Source: Myxococcales bacterium
GTDB taxonomy: Bacteria; Myxococcota_A; Polyangia; Polyangiales; Polyangiaceae
NCBI GenBank assembly: GCA_023248735.1
Contig: JAHFDY010000021.1
Span: 1-37,210 of the forward strand
DNA length: 37,210 bases
Direction of reading: 5' to 3'
A program made the translations under genes and the position numbers. Under the pieces are notes generated by a model. That model saw nothing but the letters and a program-made list of their open reading frames with translations, did not search any database and was not told where the DNA came from. Each line of letters starts with the position of its first letter. Position 1 is the first letter of the stretch. Below, piece after piece: positions 1 to 7,888 of the stretch.

Positions 1-209
1 CCTTTGTCGGCTTGCAGCGTGTGCGCGTAACTCAAGTCGAGCAAGGTCGAGATGCCGGGATCGGTTTCGAACACGATGTCGCCACCCTTGCCGCCGTCGC
101 CCCCCGATGGCCCGCCGAATGGGATGAACCGTTCCCTGCGGAACGCGACGCAGCCATTGCCGCCATTGCCGGCAACTACCTTGACTTTGCACGAATCGAC
201 GAACTTCAC
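1..209 (-). CDS. obg: GTPase Obg/CgtA, N-terminal part (cut by window edge)
   Basis: Only the first 69 codons are present; the gene continues beyond base 1. The reading begins GTG and gives [19 protein letters not shown], then a [18 protein letters not shown] stretch and [11 protein letters not shown]. This is the glycine-rich Obg fold that precedes the GTPase domain in Obg/CgtA, a ribosome-associated GTPase acting in large-subunit maturation and stress control. The GTG at 207-209 is chosen because the family starts at MKFVD and a GAGGG lies four bases upstream; an ATG eleven bases earlier is out of frame and meets a stop within five codons. It lies downstream of the dienelactone-hydrolase gene on the same strand, with 73 bases between. 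In many bacteria obg follows rplU-rpmA; here it does not, which is mildly unusual. The identification of the family is secure. Confidence 0.93.
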   Translation of the reverse strand, partial: MKFVDSCKVKVVAGNGGNGCVAFRRERFIPFGGPSGGDGGKGGDIVFETDPGISTLLDLSYAHTLQADK

Positions 210-246
210 GGGGCCCTCATAGTCGGGCGCCGGGCCTCTGGCTAGA

Positions 247-281
247 AAGCCGGCTGGTTTTCTCAAGAAGCCCGCTGGTTT
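247..281. repeat. Two-copy direct repeat between the hydrolase gene and obg
   Basis: A 14-base unit (AAGCCGGCTGGTTT at 247-260, AAGCCCGCTGGTTT at 268-281) occurs twice with a 21-base period and one mismatch. It fills most of the gap between the end of the hydrolase gene and the start of obg, so it lies in the obg leader on the minus strand. It could be a recent small duplication or an operator-like pair; the sequence does not decide. Neither copy has the dyad-plus-T-run form of an intrinsic terminator. Confidence 0.5.
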
Positions 282-282
282 G

Positions 283-1038
283 CTAGGTTTCTTTGGGAAT
301 CACAGCGGTCGCGCCGAACCAATCAAGCACCATGCGATACGAAATGAGCGCCAAAGCGGGGTCGTACCGCGGCCCTTCGTCGCGCAAAAACGCATGCTGG
401 GCGTCGAACTCGTACCAGGCAAGGTCGACGCCAACCTCGTCAACTCGCGCTCTAATTTTCTTCCGACCTTCCTCGGGAATATGAGGATCTTGCCGTCCCC
501 ATACCATCATGAGCTTCCCGGTGATTTCGTGAGCGCGCGCAAGAGAGTCGTCGCCACCGAGACCAAGCGAGCCTGTGTGAATGTCCGTTGCGTAAAAGCA
601 TGCCGATGCAAGAACGCGCACGTCGAATGCGGCGCGAAAGGCGAGGTGTCCTCCGATGCACACGCCCATGCTGAAAACGGTCCCATCGCAGTCTTGCCGC
701 GACACCAAGTGGTCGATGACGGCTCTTGAATCGGCATCGTACGCAGAGGCCGTCTTCTCGGTCTTGTGGCGGTTGCCGGCGTCTGCGCCCGCCTTGTCAT
801 AAGAGAGGACGGTGCCAGCGGGCTCGAGTTCGTGAAAAATTTCAGGCACCGCGACGACGAATCCGTGTCCCGCGAGCATGGCGGCGATGCGGCCAATGGG
901 ACTCGTGCGTTGAAAGATCTCAGAGAAGAGTACAATTGCCGGGAAGCGCTTTTGTTCCGCGCCGGCGGGTCGATAGACGTAGGTTCGCATCGTTCCGCTG
1001 GGCGTTGCGAGATCGTGCGCCTCCTCCTCGAGGATCAT
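283..1038 (-). CDS. Dienelactone hydrolase family protein
   Basis: A 251-residue alpha/beta hydrolase of the dienelactone hydrolase (DLH) family, the usual length for that family. The cysteine nucleophile is in GVCIGG (Cys127), the acid is Asp184 in GRQDPHIP and the base is His215 in DAQHAF, the Cys-Asp-His triad typical of DLH. Glu40 in FSEIF matches the glutamate that gates the cysteine in characterised DLHs. There is no signal peptide, so it is probably cytosolic. The substrate cannot be named: the family hydrolyses lactones or esters well beyond chloroaromatic dienelactones, and no chlorocatechol genes are nearby. Its ATG overlaps the P450 stop codon by four bases (ATGA), so the two are translationally coupled. 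That suggests it acts on the product of the P450 or the glycosyltransferase. Family sure, role inferred. Confidence 0.9.
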   Translation of the reverse strand: MILEEEAHDLATPSGTMRTYVYRPAGAEQKRFPAIVLFSEIFQRTSPIGRIAAMLAGHGFVVAVPEIFHELEPAGTVLSYDKAGADAGNRHKTEKTASAYDADSRAVIDHLVSRQDCDGTVFSMGVCIGGHLAFRAAFDVRVLASACFYATDIHTGSLGLGGDDSLARAHEITGKLMMVWGRQDPHIPEEGRKKIRARVDEVGVDLAWYEFDAQHAFLRDEGPRYDPALALISYRMVLDWFGATAVIPKET

Positions 1039-2378
1039 GAACCGCCTTGCATTGGGCGCTCCTGTTGCCTGACGCGGACGCCACCCTTCGGGGCTAAGGT
1101 GATCGATCGCCGTATCATCGTCGGTGGCGCTGTCTCATCGATGACGAGGGATGTGCGCGCGAGGACGGCCGCGATGATCATCTTCATTTCGTAGAGCGCG
1201 AAGGCCATTCCGATGCAGCGACGGATACCCCCGCCGAAGGGAAACCATTCGTGCGGACTCCACTTGTGATCGATGAAACGGCGAGGGTGAAAGCGCGAGG
1301 GATCCTGATACAAACCGAGACGCCGTTGAATCAAGTAAATTGACGGTCCAATGGCTGTTCCAACAGGGAGGTCGTAACCAGCGAGCTTCACGGGCTTTTG
1401 CACGATGCGCCCAACCATCGGAACGACCGGCTGCAGACGCAGTGACTCGCGAATGACGGCGTCGAGGAGAGGAAGCCTGCCGATGCGATCCGCGATGAGT
1501 TTTCCGTTCTCGGTTGAGGCGCGCACTTCGTCGCCGAGTTCGCGGTAGAGGGAACGGTTTGCGAGAAGCCATCGGAACGTCCAGGCAAGTGCGGTCGCGG
1601 TTGTCTCATGCCCGGCGACCAGCAGCGTGACGAGTTCGTCGCGCAGTTCTTTGTCGCTCATCGCGCTTCCGTCGTCGTCGCGTGCCCGGAGGAGCAGCGA
1701 CAGGATGTCTTGCTTCGATGGATCGGGCTTCTCTCGTCTTCGTTGCAGCTCGGAGTAGAGCAGCGCGTCGGCTTTCTTGAGCTTTCGCGTGAACCTCCCC
1801 CAAGGGCTCAGCGGGCCCAGATCGATTTGGAATTTGGGTATGAGCAGGAATGGATTCGCGGCGAGATTGAGCATCTCTCGCATTGAGCGCGCCATCTCAT
1901 CTGCACGCGTTTCGTCGTTCACGCCAAAGACGGTGCGAATGATGATGTCGAGCGTGATCTCCTGAAACTCCTCGTGCATCGTGAACGAACGGGCGGTTGG
2001 CCACTTTGCGATGGTTGCGAGTGCCGAATTGATCATCGTCTCGCCGTACGTTGCGAGCCTCTCGCCATGAAAGGGCGGCAAAAGTAACTTGCGTTGTCGC
2101 AAATGCTCGGCTCCATCGAGCATGAGGAGGGAGTATTCGCCAAGAAAGGGTTTCAGCACGACGTTCGCCTTGCCGGCGTGGAGTTCGTCGGGCCCTGCAG
2201 AGAAAACTTCCTTGACCAATTCCGGGTCGCTCACCACGACGAAGTTGGGCACGTAAGACATCCGCAGCGTGAAGATATCGCCGAAGCGCGCTTGCGACTC
2301 CTCGAGTACCTGCGCCGGATTCTTCAGCCAGCGCGCGAGCTGAATCGCTTGAGGAACCGTGGTTGATGGAGGGAGCAA
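1035..2378 (-). CDS. Cytochrome P450
   Basis: A 447-residue soluble-type bacterial P450 with all hallmark motifs: C-helix HxxxR (His92, Arg96), I-helix AGHETT (255-260) with the oxygen-activating acid-Thr pair, K-helix ESLR (311-314) and the heme loop FPFGGGIRRCIG with axial Cys388. It resembles the CYP110/CYP102-like class of cyanobacteria and myxobacteria, though no subfamily can be fixed by eye. It needs external redox partners; no ferredoxin or reductase gene is in the window. The start is a TTG two bases after the glycosyltransferase stop; no in-frame ATG or GTG is close and the N-terminal LPPS...ARWLKNP pattern fits this start. It sits mid-operon (glycosyltransferase, P450, hydrolase), which suggests tailoring of a glycosylated or lipid-like small molecule. 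Confidence 0.95.
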   Translation of the reverse strand: MLPPSTTVPQAIQLARWLKNPAQVLEESQARFGDIFTLRMSYVPNFVVVSDPELVKEVFSAGPDELHAGKANVVLKPFLGEYSLLMLDGAEHLRQRKLLLPPFHGERLATYGETMINSALATIAKWPTARSFTMHEEFQEITLDIIIRTVFGVNDETRADEMARSMREMLNLAANPFLLIPKFQIDLGPLSPWGRFTRKLKKADALLYSELQRRREKPDPSKQDILSLLLRARDDDGSAMSDKELRDELVTLLVAGHETTATALAWTFRWLLANRSLYRELGDEVRASTENGKLIADRIGRLPLLDAVIRESLRLQPVVPMVGRIVQKPVKLAGYDLPVGTAIGPSIYLIQRRLGLYQDPSRFHPRRFIDHKWSPHEWFPFGGGIRRCIGMAFALYEMKMIIAAVLARTSLVIDETAPPTMIRRSITLAPKGGVRVRQQERPMQGGS

Positions 2379-2380
2379 GG

Positions 2381-3457
2381 CTAGAGCACTCCGCCGGCAG
2401 CGCGATCGAGGAGGCCGTCAAGTGACGCGAAGAGCTCGTTGTTTCCGTCTTGCGAATACGAGGCGAGCCTCGCCTGGCAGCTCTCGATCGCGTCGAGAAA
2501 ATTGTAGATCGGCGTCTCTTCGTCGAGCGACTCGGCGAACCTTCCGTAGCCTAAGTGTTCGAGGTAACGCGCGTTGAAGATCTGCTCGAACTGTTTTGCG
2601 ATGGGAACCGAGAGCATTGGTTTTCGGAGGTACACGGCCTCGCCCATCAGCGTGAAGCCGCCTCCTGCGATGACGGCGCGTGAGCTCGCAAGGTCGTCAA
2701 TGAACTTGTCTTCGCTGAACGGTTGATAGCGAAGGTTCCCCTCAACTTGTTCTGCCTTAAGGTCGCGACGCATGCCGTAGATGCGGCACTCGATTTTGGT
2801 TTTTGCTAGCGTCTTCGCGAGGACATCGTTGCCCTCGGCGGTTTGGTACACGAGCAAGTGGTCGCCCGGTCGCACGTTCGCAGCAAGGATTTCCGGTCTC
2901 AAAATCGGGGCGTGCAGCGTTGTCTTCGGCTTTCGAATTTCGGGTCGGAAGAAGGTTGTGATCATGTAGTGATCGCAATAGGGCAACTTGCTTTTCACGA
3001 AGGCCTTTGCGAGCTGAAACGACGATTCGTGCCCTTCTGTGATCTCTTTTGGATGCGTGCAACGATTGAGTGCCTGCATGTTGTCTATCGAGATGATCGG
3101 AACACGGTGCGTCTTTCCAAACACGTACGTCCACGACTCAAAGTCGCTGACCACGAGTTCGGGAGAAAAGTCGCGAATCATCTTGAAGTAAGCGGCGATG
3201 TTCTCGGGAACGCCGGTCAACCCTTGCACGACGTTGGAGACGACCGATCGCCCGAGCCGAAAACGGTTCTCCTCAAGGATCATGTGAAAGCCGTGGATCT
3301 TGTTCACATTGGCGAAGTGCTTTTGAAGAAACACATTCGCCCTACCGGACGCCATCACGACGATCTCGTGGCCCTGCTTGGTGAGGTGTTCAAGCACGAC
3401 GCGTGAGCGCATCGCGTGTCCCATGCCTTCGCCAACGACGCCGTAGAGAATTCGCAT
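2381..3457 (-). CDS. MJ1255/VC2487-type glycosyltransferase (GT-B fold)
   Basis: A 358-residue protein of the conserved 'MJ1255/VC2487' glycosyltransferase-like group, related to MurG and UDP-glycosyltransferases. The N-terminal ILYGVVGEGMGHAMRS (residues 3-18) is the glycine/His loop of the acceptor domain, and AGGGFTLMGEAVYL (264-277) with KPMLSVPI is the nucleotide-sugar-binding C-domain signature. SDFESW (104-109) and a conserved SIDNMQAL (123-130) are typical of the group. No signal peptide or TM segment, so cytosolic or peripheral. Substrate unknown. It is the first gene of the operon with the P450 and hydrolase. Its ATG is only 24 bases from the divergent GTG at 3482, so any promoter must overlap one of the two genes. 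No clear Shine-Dalgarno is seen. Confidence 0.85.
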   Translation of the reverse strand: MRILYGVVGEGMGHAMRSRVVLEHLTKQGHEIVVMASGRANVFLQKHFANVNKIHGFHMILEENRFRLGRSVVSNVVQGLTGVPENIAAYFKMIRDFSPELVVSDFESWTYVFGKTHRVPIISIDNMQALNRCTHPKEITEGHESSFQLAKAFVKSKLPYCDHYMITTFFRPEIRKPKTTLHAPILRPEILAANVRPGDHLLVYQTAEGNDVLAKTLAKTKIECRIYGMRRDLKAEQVEGNLRYQPFSEDKFIDDLASSRAVIAGGGFTLMGEAVYLRKPMLSVPIAKQFEQIFNARYLEHLGYGRFAESLDEETPIYNFLDAIESCQARLASYSQDGNNELFASLDGLLDRAAGGVL

Positions 3458-3481
3458 GAGACCAGCGTATCGTGGAGAACG

Positions 3482-4474
3482 GTGCGACGGCGGGTTTATA
3501 GCGAGCTTTTGCCTTACGACACGGTCTCAAGCCGGCGCGTGATGAGCCTCCTTGCGGCCTACGGCCTCGAGCTGATTGTCGCGGTTACGCCTGACGTGGT
3601 GCATCAGGTGCGTCACGTGATGAAAAGCGCCGAGCGGCACGGTGTGCGGGTGTCGGTGTGGCCAATGCTGTCGCGTGAAGAAGGACGTTGGCTCAATGTG
3701 ACAACGGCGACCTCGTTTGTCGCATTGGTCAATCAAATTTATGAACTGTCGAAGCGCGAGTCATGGACCCTCGTCGAGGTGCTCTTTGATCTGGAACCGA
3801 CGTTTGCGGAGATGCTCACCGCAATTGATCGACCCACGAGTTTGCGCCATTTTGTCAAATTGGTTGATGAAAATAGCGCGCGCCTCGTGCAAGTCGAAAC
3901 GGAGTTCGTCGCGCTCTGCGACATGCTTCGAGCCCAAGGAGTGGCGCTCGCAACGGCGGTTGTCCCCATGGTGGCGACGTCGCACGATCCAGCTACTTGG
4001 CGCGCGCTCCTTGGTATTCCGCGCGAGCCGGTCGATGGCACGCATGGTGCGATGCTCTACACATCGCTCCTCGAAGGCTGGTCGCGTGGCTTCGTTTCGC
4101 GCTCAGACGCGCTTGGTCTGCTGCGGTGCGGGGCCGATGCTGCGCGCGCGCGTTGGGGAACTGCCGCTGAGGTCGCCGTGGGGCTGATCGGGCCGGGAGT
4201 TTTCGGCGACGAACCGAGCTACCGCGGACCCCACGAGCTCGCGGCCGACGTCGCCGTCGTTGGTGCGTCGGGTATCACGTCGATTGCGCTTTTCGATCTG
4301 GGTGGTGTGCTGTCCCGCCCTCCGGCTGAGGCATGGCTTGAGGCATTGTTCGTGGCGCCAGACACGCAATTTCGCCCGACTCTTCGTGCCCGCGGCATTT
4401 GGGCGGCGATCGATCAGCTTCCACGGGCGGCTACTTTTTTCCAAGCGCAACGCCGAGGACGATCACAACGATGA
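3482..4474 (+). CDS. Hypothetical protein, possibly a TIM-barrel enzyme
   Basis: About 330 residues, not recognised as a named family. Alternating hydrophobic strands and helices (VYSELLPYDTV, LELIVAVTPDVV, VRVSVWPML, TLVEVLFDLEP, VALATAVVPMVA, GAMLYTSLLEG, VAVGLIGPGVF, ITSIALFDLGGVL) look like the eight-fold repeat of a (beta/alpha)8 barrel, with carboxylates at strand ends (FDLEP, FGDEP) where glycoside hydrolases carry theirs. This is inference from pattern only. The open frame extends upstream to 3416, but that would overlap the divergent glycosyltransferase by 42 bases; the GTG at 3482 has a GGAGA five bases upstream and keeps the first strand. No signal peptide. The 3' end overlaps the convergent small gene by 44 bases. 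Its divergent pairing with a glycosyltransferase gives weak support for a carbohydrate role. Confidence 0.65.
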   Translation: MRRRVYSELLPYDTVSSRRVMSLLAAYGLELIVAVTPDVVHQVRHVMKSAERHGVRVSVWPMLSREEGRWLNVTTATSFVALVNQIYELSKRESWTLVEVLFDLEPTFAEMLTAIDRPTSLRHFVKLVDENSARLVQVETEFVALCDMLRAQGVALATAVVPMVATSHDPATWRALLGIPREPVDGTHGAMLYTSLLEGWSRGFVSRSDALGLLRCGADAARARWGTAAEVAVGLIGPGVFGDEPSYRGPHELAADVAVVGASGITSIALFDLGGVLSRPPAEAWLEALFVAPDTQFRPTLRARGIWAAIDQLPRAATFFQAQRRGRSQR

Positions 4475-4655
4475 CCAGTATCGCGGCGAGCAGCCAAAAC
4501 GGAATGCGTGGAGCTGGCTCCGGCTCAACATCGTGAGGAAGCGGCGCCGGCCCAGGAATTTTGGGCATCTGCGACGGAATGTCGGGTCTCGGCGGAGGGG
4601 TCGCTTGCATCAGTTGAGGACCAAAGTACGTGCAGAAGGGGCCGATCGGTGACAT
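4431..4655 (-). CDS. Small proline-rich, C-terminally anchored membrane protein
   Basis: Roughly 74 residues: a short N-terminal part, a proline-rich stretch (PPPRPDIPSQMPKIPG, then EPEPAPRIP) and one C-terminal hydrophobic helix (FWLLAAILVIVVIVLGVALG) ending in KK. This is the layout of a tail-anchored protein with its N-terminus in the cytosol. No family is recognised. The ATG at 4655 is a choice: a second ATG at 4610 would give 59 residues, and longer forms would run into bcp. Neither start has a convincing Shine-Dalgarno. The gene converges on and overlaps the 3' end of the preceding gene by 44 bases. The clean proline-rich plus TM architecture, better than expected of a chance antisense frame, is the reason to call it. 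Confidence 0.55.
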   Translation of the reverse strand: MSPIGPFCTYFGPQLMQATPPPRPDIPSQMPKIPGPAPLPHDVEPEPAPRIPFWLLAAILVIVVIVLGVALGKK

Positions 4656-4731
4656 GGATACGGTCGATCGGCCCCGCGTCCGTGTCAAATGCCGCCAGCC
4701 GCTCTTTCGAAACCGCTGCATCGAGGATTCC
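4656..4731. promoter_or_regulatory. Divergent intergenic region before bcp
   Basis: Seventy-six bases lie between the divergent starts of the small tail-anchored gene and bcp, so promoters for both are expected here. I cannot identify -35/-10 boxes with confidence. A GAGG sits about six bases before the bcp ATG and is its likely ribosome-binding site. Confidence 0.35.
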
Positions 4732-5211
4732 ATGACGCTAGAAGTTGGCAGCCGAGCACCCCTGTTTGACCTACCCAGCACCGAGGGAGACCGGGTAAAC
4801 CTTGCTGATTTGCTCGGGAAGAAGACGGTCGTTCTGTTCTTTTACCCGAAGGACGATACGCCCGGTTGCACAGCGGAAGCGTGTGATTTTCGCGACAACC
4901 ATGGCCGCTTCATGGCCGCCGGGGCCGAGGTCCTTGGCGTGAGCGCGGACTCCATTGAGTCGCACCAGAAATTCGCGGGAAAGCACCAGTTGCCGATGAA
5001 ACTGCTGAGCGATCCAGGAGGAACCGTTGCCGAAGCCTACGGTGTTAAGCCCACCTTGGGATTCATCCGGGGCCGAGTGACCTTCGTTATCGATCGCGAA
5101 GGCGTCATACAATACGCGTACTCCTCACAGCTCATGGTGACCCGTCACGCGCAGAACGCCCTCGAAGTGGTGCGCAAACTGGAGACCGAATCGACGCAGT
5201 TTCCGTCGTAG
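4732..5211 (+). CDS. bcp: Thioredoxin-dependent peroxiredoxin Q (Bcp)
   Basis: A 159-residue peroxiredoxin of the Bcp/PrxQ class, which reduces hydrogen and organic peroxides in the cytosol using thioredoxin. FFYPKDDTPGCTAEAC contains the peroxidatic Cys46 and the resolving Cys51, spaced five apart as in atypical 2-Cys Bcp enzymes; the Pro and Thr before Cys46 are the conserved active-site pair. The C-terminal TFVIDREGVIQYAY is the usual family strand. The frame is open from 4630, but the ATG at 4732 matches the family N-terminus (LEVGSRAPLFDLPS) and has GAGG upstream. Length is standard. It stands alone, with 120 bases before the phosphatase gene. No peroxide-sensing regulator gene is nearby. 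Confidence 0.95.
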   Translation: MTLEVGSRAPLFDLPSTEGDRVNLADLLGKKTVVLFFYPKDDTPGCTAEACDFRDNHGRFMAAGAEVLGVSADSIESHQKFAGKHQLPMKLLSDPGGTVAEAYGVKPTLGFIRGRVTFVIDREGVIQYAYSSQLMVTRHAQNALEVVRKLETESTQFPS

Positions 5212-5331
5212 CGCCTCCACCGCGGCAATTAGCGCCCTGCACAGCGTGGCGAAGGGCAGCAAAATGCGCCTGGCAGGTCATAGGGAGCCGGAATGGCTTG
5301 CGCTTTCAGCGCCTTCTCGCGACCCTGACAG

Positions 5332-6084
5332 ATGATGGCTGGGCGGACGTTCGCGATCGGCGACATTCACGGCGACCTTTACGCGCTGCAGACTCTCTTC
5401 GATCGTCTGCCCGATCCCGAGGAGGGTGACTCGTTCGTGTTCGTCGGCGATTACATCGATCGCGGGCCGTTTTCTGCCGAGGTCATCGGGTTCGTGAGAA
5501 ACCTCGCGGAGCAGAGTCCCTCAAAGGTCATCGCGCTGCGAGGCAACCATGAGGACGCGTGGTTGAGGGTCATCAAGAGCGGCTGGCCCGAGTTCGTGAC
5601 GCCTCCGGGCAATGGTTGTCTAGCGGCCCTTCGTTCGTTTATGGGGCGGCCGATGCCTCAGGAGGACGAGCGCCCGACGGCTGATGAAGAGAAACTGCTC
5701 CTCGATGGATCGTTTTTCCCGAAAGACGTCGTGACGTGGCTGACGACGCTGCCATTTTACTACGAGGACGATCATGCGATTTACGTCCATGCCGGTTTGC
5801 CGCGTGGAAAGAAGGGATTTCTTCACCCGGCCGATGTGACGTCGAAGCTGGCGCTGCTCTGGTGTCGTGACGAAGATTTCTTCCGCCACTATCGGGGCAA
5901 GCTTGTGGTCTTCGGCCACACAGCGACCGAGTACTTGCCGCCCGAGTTGTCGAGCTACACGCCTGAAGATCCGACGGACATCTGGGCAGGACCCTGCTGC
6001 GTGGGTCTAGATACGGGGGCCGGAAAGGGAGGTTTCTTGACTGCTTTGGAACTACCCGCGATGCGCGTTTACGAGTCACGCTAA
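5332..6084 (+). CDS. PPP-family serine/threonine protein phosphatase
   Basis: A 250-residue metallophosphatase of the PPP (PP1/PP2A/lambda) family. The dinuclear-metal motifs are complete and in order: GDIHG (10-14), GDYIDRG (39-45), GNHE (71-74), VHAG (His153) and FGHT (His196). This combination supports phosphoprotein phosphatase or diadenosine-tetraphosphatase-like activity in the cytosol. Myxobacteria carry many Ser/Thr kinases, so a phosphoprotein substrate is plausible but not shown. Two adjacent ATG codons (5332, 5335) could both start it and no strong Shine-Dalgarno decides. The next gene follows after five bases, so the two probably form an operon. Confidence 0.92.
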   Translation: MMAGRTFAIGDIHGDLYALQTLFDRLPDPEEGDSFVFVGDYIDRGPFSAEVIGFVRNLAEQSPSKVIALRGNHEDAWLRVIKSGWPEFVTPPGNGCLAALRSFMGRPMPQEDERPTADEEKLLLDGSFFPKDVVTWLTTLPFYYEDDHAIYVHAGLPRGKKGFLHPADVTSKLALLWCRDEDFFRHYRGKLVVFGHTATEYLPPELSSYTPEDPTDIWAGPCCVGLDTGAGKGGFLTALELPAMRVYESR

Positions 6085-6089
6085 GCGTT

Positions 6090-7238
6090 ATGGGCCTCGT
6101 TCCCTCCGGCTCATTCGACGCGGAGACTTCTGCCGTTTGGGTTGCGATTGCGGGTGGGTGGCTCGCGCTGCTCTTCGCTTTCACGCTCGCGCGATTTCTC
6201 GTCTACCGAAGGCGGTGCGTGCACGCGGAGGAGGTCGAGCGAGGTCCCACAGGGTTCTGCGAGGGTGCAACCGTCGTGGGCGGCTGTGTCGAAACCGACG
6301 ACGGCGAGCCAGCCATTCGATTCGAGATCGACCAGAGAGGTACTGAGCGGGAGCATAAGCGCACGTGGAGTCATGTCTGGCGCGAGACCGCACGGCGCGT
6401 CCAAGTGCGTCCATTTTACGTACGACTCGACGACGACCAACGCGTTCTCGTACTGCCCGACGACAAAGTTAAGTTGGTTGACGATCTGGAGACGGGGCAC
6501 TGGAAGAACAACGAGCGAACTCGCGTTTCTGAGGTATGCGTTGGGGAGCGCGTCTGGGTCCGTGGTGTGCTTTCGCGTGAAGGACGAGAGGGCTCCGGTG
6601 CGACGGCCTACCGCGGTGGTGAAGCCCCCTTTGTCATGCGGCGAAGCCGATTCGAGCCCGTTGACGTGTCGTCGGGTAGCTTGACCACGCGCTACACTAG
6701 GTGGCGCAGATTTTACCGCGTGAGCGCGATCATTTTCGCCGTGCTCTTTACGTTCGTGCAGCTCTTCGTGTTCGGCTCGTACTACGTGCAATGCCTCTTC
6801 GGAAGAGTCGAGATTGCGATGATTACGGGCACCAGCACCTCTGTCACGACCAGTAAGCGTTCGACGACGCGCCACTATGTCGTGGAAGCCAAGCTCGCCG
6901 ATGGCACGAAACTGAAAGACGATGTCACCTCTTCAGTCTATGAATCTGCACGGCGGAAGAAAATTGTTGAAGTGCCCTTTCGGTACGTGCCGTTTGCTCG
7001 ATTCATCCATTCGATCGGAGTGAGCGCGGTGGCGTCGATCGGTTGGATCGTCATTGTGATTATCATTGCGTTCGTAGCGACCATTTCACTCGCGATTACG
7101 CGCGCAAGCAGCGTCCCTTGGTACGAGCAACGCCGCGTTGTTGAGCGTCGAAGTGGGCGCATCCACGACCATGCTTGGGACAAGCAGGTTCCCTCAAATC
7201 CCGATCTATACGTAAGCGCCAAGAAACCCGAAGGTTGA
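6090..7238 (+). CDS. Three-TM membrane protein with GIDE-like domain
   Basis: A 382-residue integral membrane protein. Predicted TM helices lie at about 14-37, 210-232 and 311-336. Between the first two is a beta-rich soluble region (about 55-190) with the pattern of GIDE/MUL1-like domains: GFCEGATVVGGCVE, WSHVWRETARRVQVRPFYV, then LPDDKVKLV and CVGERVWVRGVLSREG. In eukaryotic MUL1 this domain sits between two TM helices and is followed by a RING finger; no RING or Cys/His cluster is present here, so an E3-ligase name would mislead. A second soluble region (240-305) is rich in Ser/Thr and basic residues. Five bases separate it from the phosphatase gene, which suggests co-expression. Function unknown; the domain match is from pattern and is moderately sure. 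Confidence 0.72.
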   Translation: MGLVPSGSFDAETSAVWVAIAGGWLALLFAFTLARFLVYRRRCVHAEEVERGPTGFCEGATVVGGCVETDDGEPAIRFEIDQRGTEREHKRTWSHVWRETARRVQVRPFYVRLDDDQRVLVLPDDKVKLVDDLETGHWKNNERTRVSEVCVGERVWVRGVLSREGREGSGATAYRGGEAPFVMRRSRFEPVDVSSGSLTTRYTRWRRFYRVSAIIFAVLFTFVQLFVFGSYYVQCLFGRVEIAMITGTSTSVTTSKRSTTRHYVVEAKLADGTKLKDDVTSSVYESARRKKIVEVPFRYVPFARFIHSIGVSAVASIGWIVIVIIIAFVATISLAITRASSVPWYEQRRVVERRSGRIHDHAWDKQVPSNPDLYVSAKKPEG

Positions 7239-7300
7239 CGCCGAGAGACCGTTGCTCGCCCCGGCGGCATGCGCGTTTGCGGGACGGAAATTCATGAACC

Positions 7301-7885
7301 TCACGTGAGCGGCGTAAGGTACTCCCAACCGCCACCGTGCAAGTCGTCAAGTGAAAAGCCGTCTGCGTCTGTTCCAGGAACCAAGTAGACCGCATCTGCG
7401 CGCACGCTCGCAAAACTCATCATAGGGATCGTCGACAAGAGCTGTGCGTAGGTTTGCCGTGTGTCGCAAAGATGCTCTGGGATGTCCGCACGCTCGGCGA
7501 CGGTGAGGTCGGCGTTTCCCCCCTGCTGCATTAAGAATACCATCGTGGTTACAATGTAGTCTTTGCGAGACTCGAGCCGCGTGACCTCGTCGTGTGTTTC
7601 GCCCGTTTCCTCACTCTCGGTGGCCATGCTGCCCTCGATCTCGCTGCACCACTTGTCGAACTCGCGCTCGGCTTCTCGCGGCTTGGGGATGTAGTCCCAA
7701 AAGCCCATCTCGTAGTGCGGCATCTGTTCGAGCAAGAGGCCCGTGTAGCGCTTGTAGAAGATGCGCTTGTCGGCGATGGACTGTTCCGCGGGCGACTCTG
7801 CAAGAACCTCGTGAAGACGCGTTCTGAAATTGTCACCGGGGTAGGTACGAATGACGATTTGAATGGCGAAAAATGTATAGTCCAT
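7301..7885 (-). CDS. Hypothetical protein, last gene of the DUF350/ATP-grasp operon
   Basis: A 194-residue acidic, soluble-looking protein with no TM helix, signal peptide or recognised motif. The N-terminus MDYTFFAIQIVIRTYPGDNF suggests a starting beta strand; the middle is charged and probably helical (residues 25-110); the C-terminus ends WEYLTPLT. It begins three bases after the stop of the 599-residue gene, so it belongs to that operon and is probably translated by coupling. The only functional clue is this context: it may be an accessory or scaffold of the DUF350/ATP-grasp system. I do not recognise a family. Confidence 0.75.
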   Translation of the reverse strand: MDYTFFAIQIVIRTYPGDNFRTRLHEVLAESPAEQSIADKRIFYKRYTGLLLEQMPHYEMGFWDYIPKPREAEREFDKWCSEIEGSMATESEETGETHDEVTRLESRKDYIVTTMVFLMQQGGNADLTVAERADIPEHLCDTRQTYAQLLSTIPMMSFASVRADAVYLVPGTDADGFSLDDLHGGGWEYLTPLT

Positions 7886-7888
7886 AGC

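Noticed and set aside
12-245. 77-codon plus-strand frame at the left edge
   Set aside because: It is antisense to obg, whose glycine-rich protein is unmistakable on the other strand.
1897-2421. 174-codon minus-strand frame over the P450 start
   Set aside because: It is another frame of the P450 gene; Arg/Ala-rich composition and no motifs.
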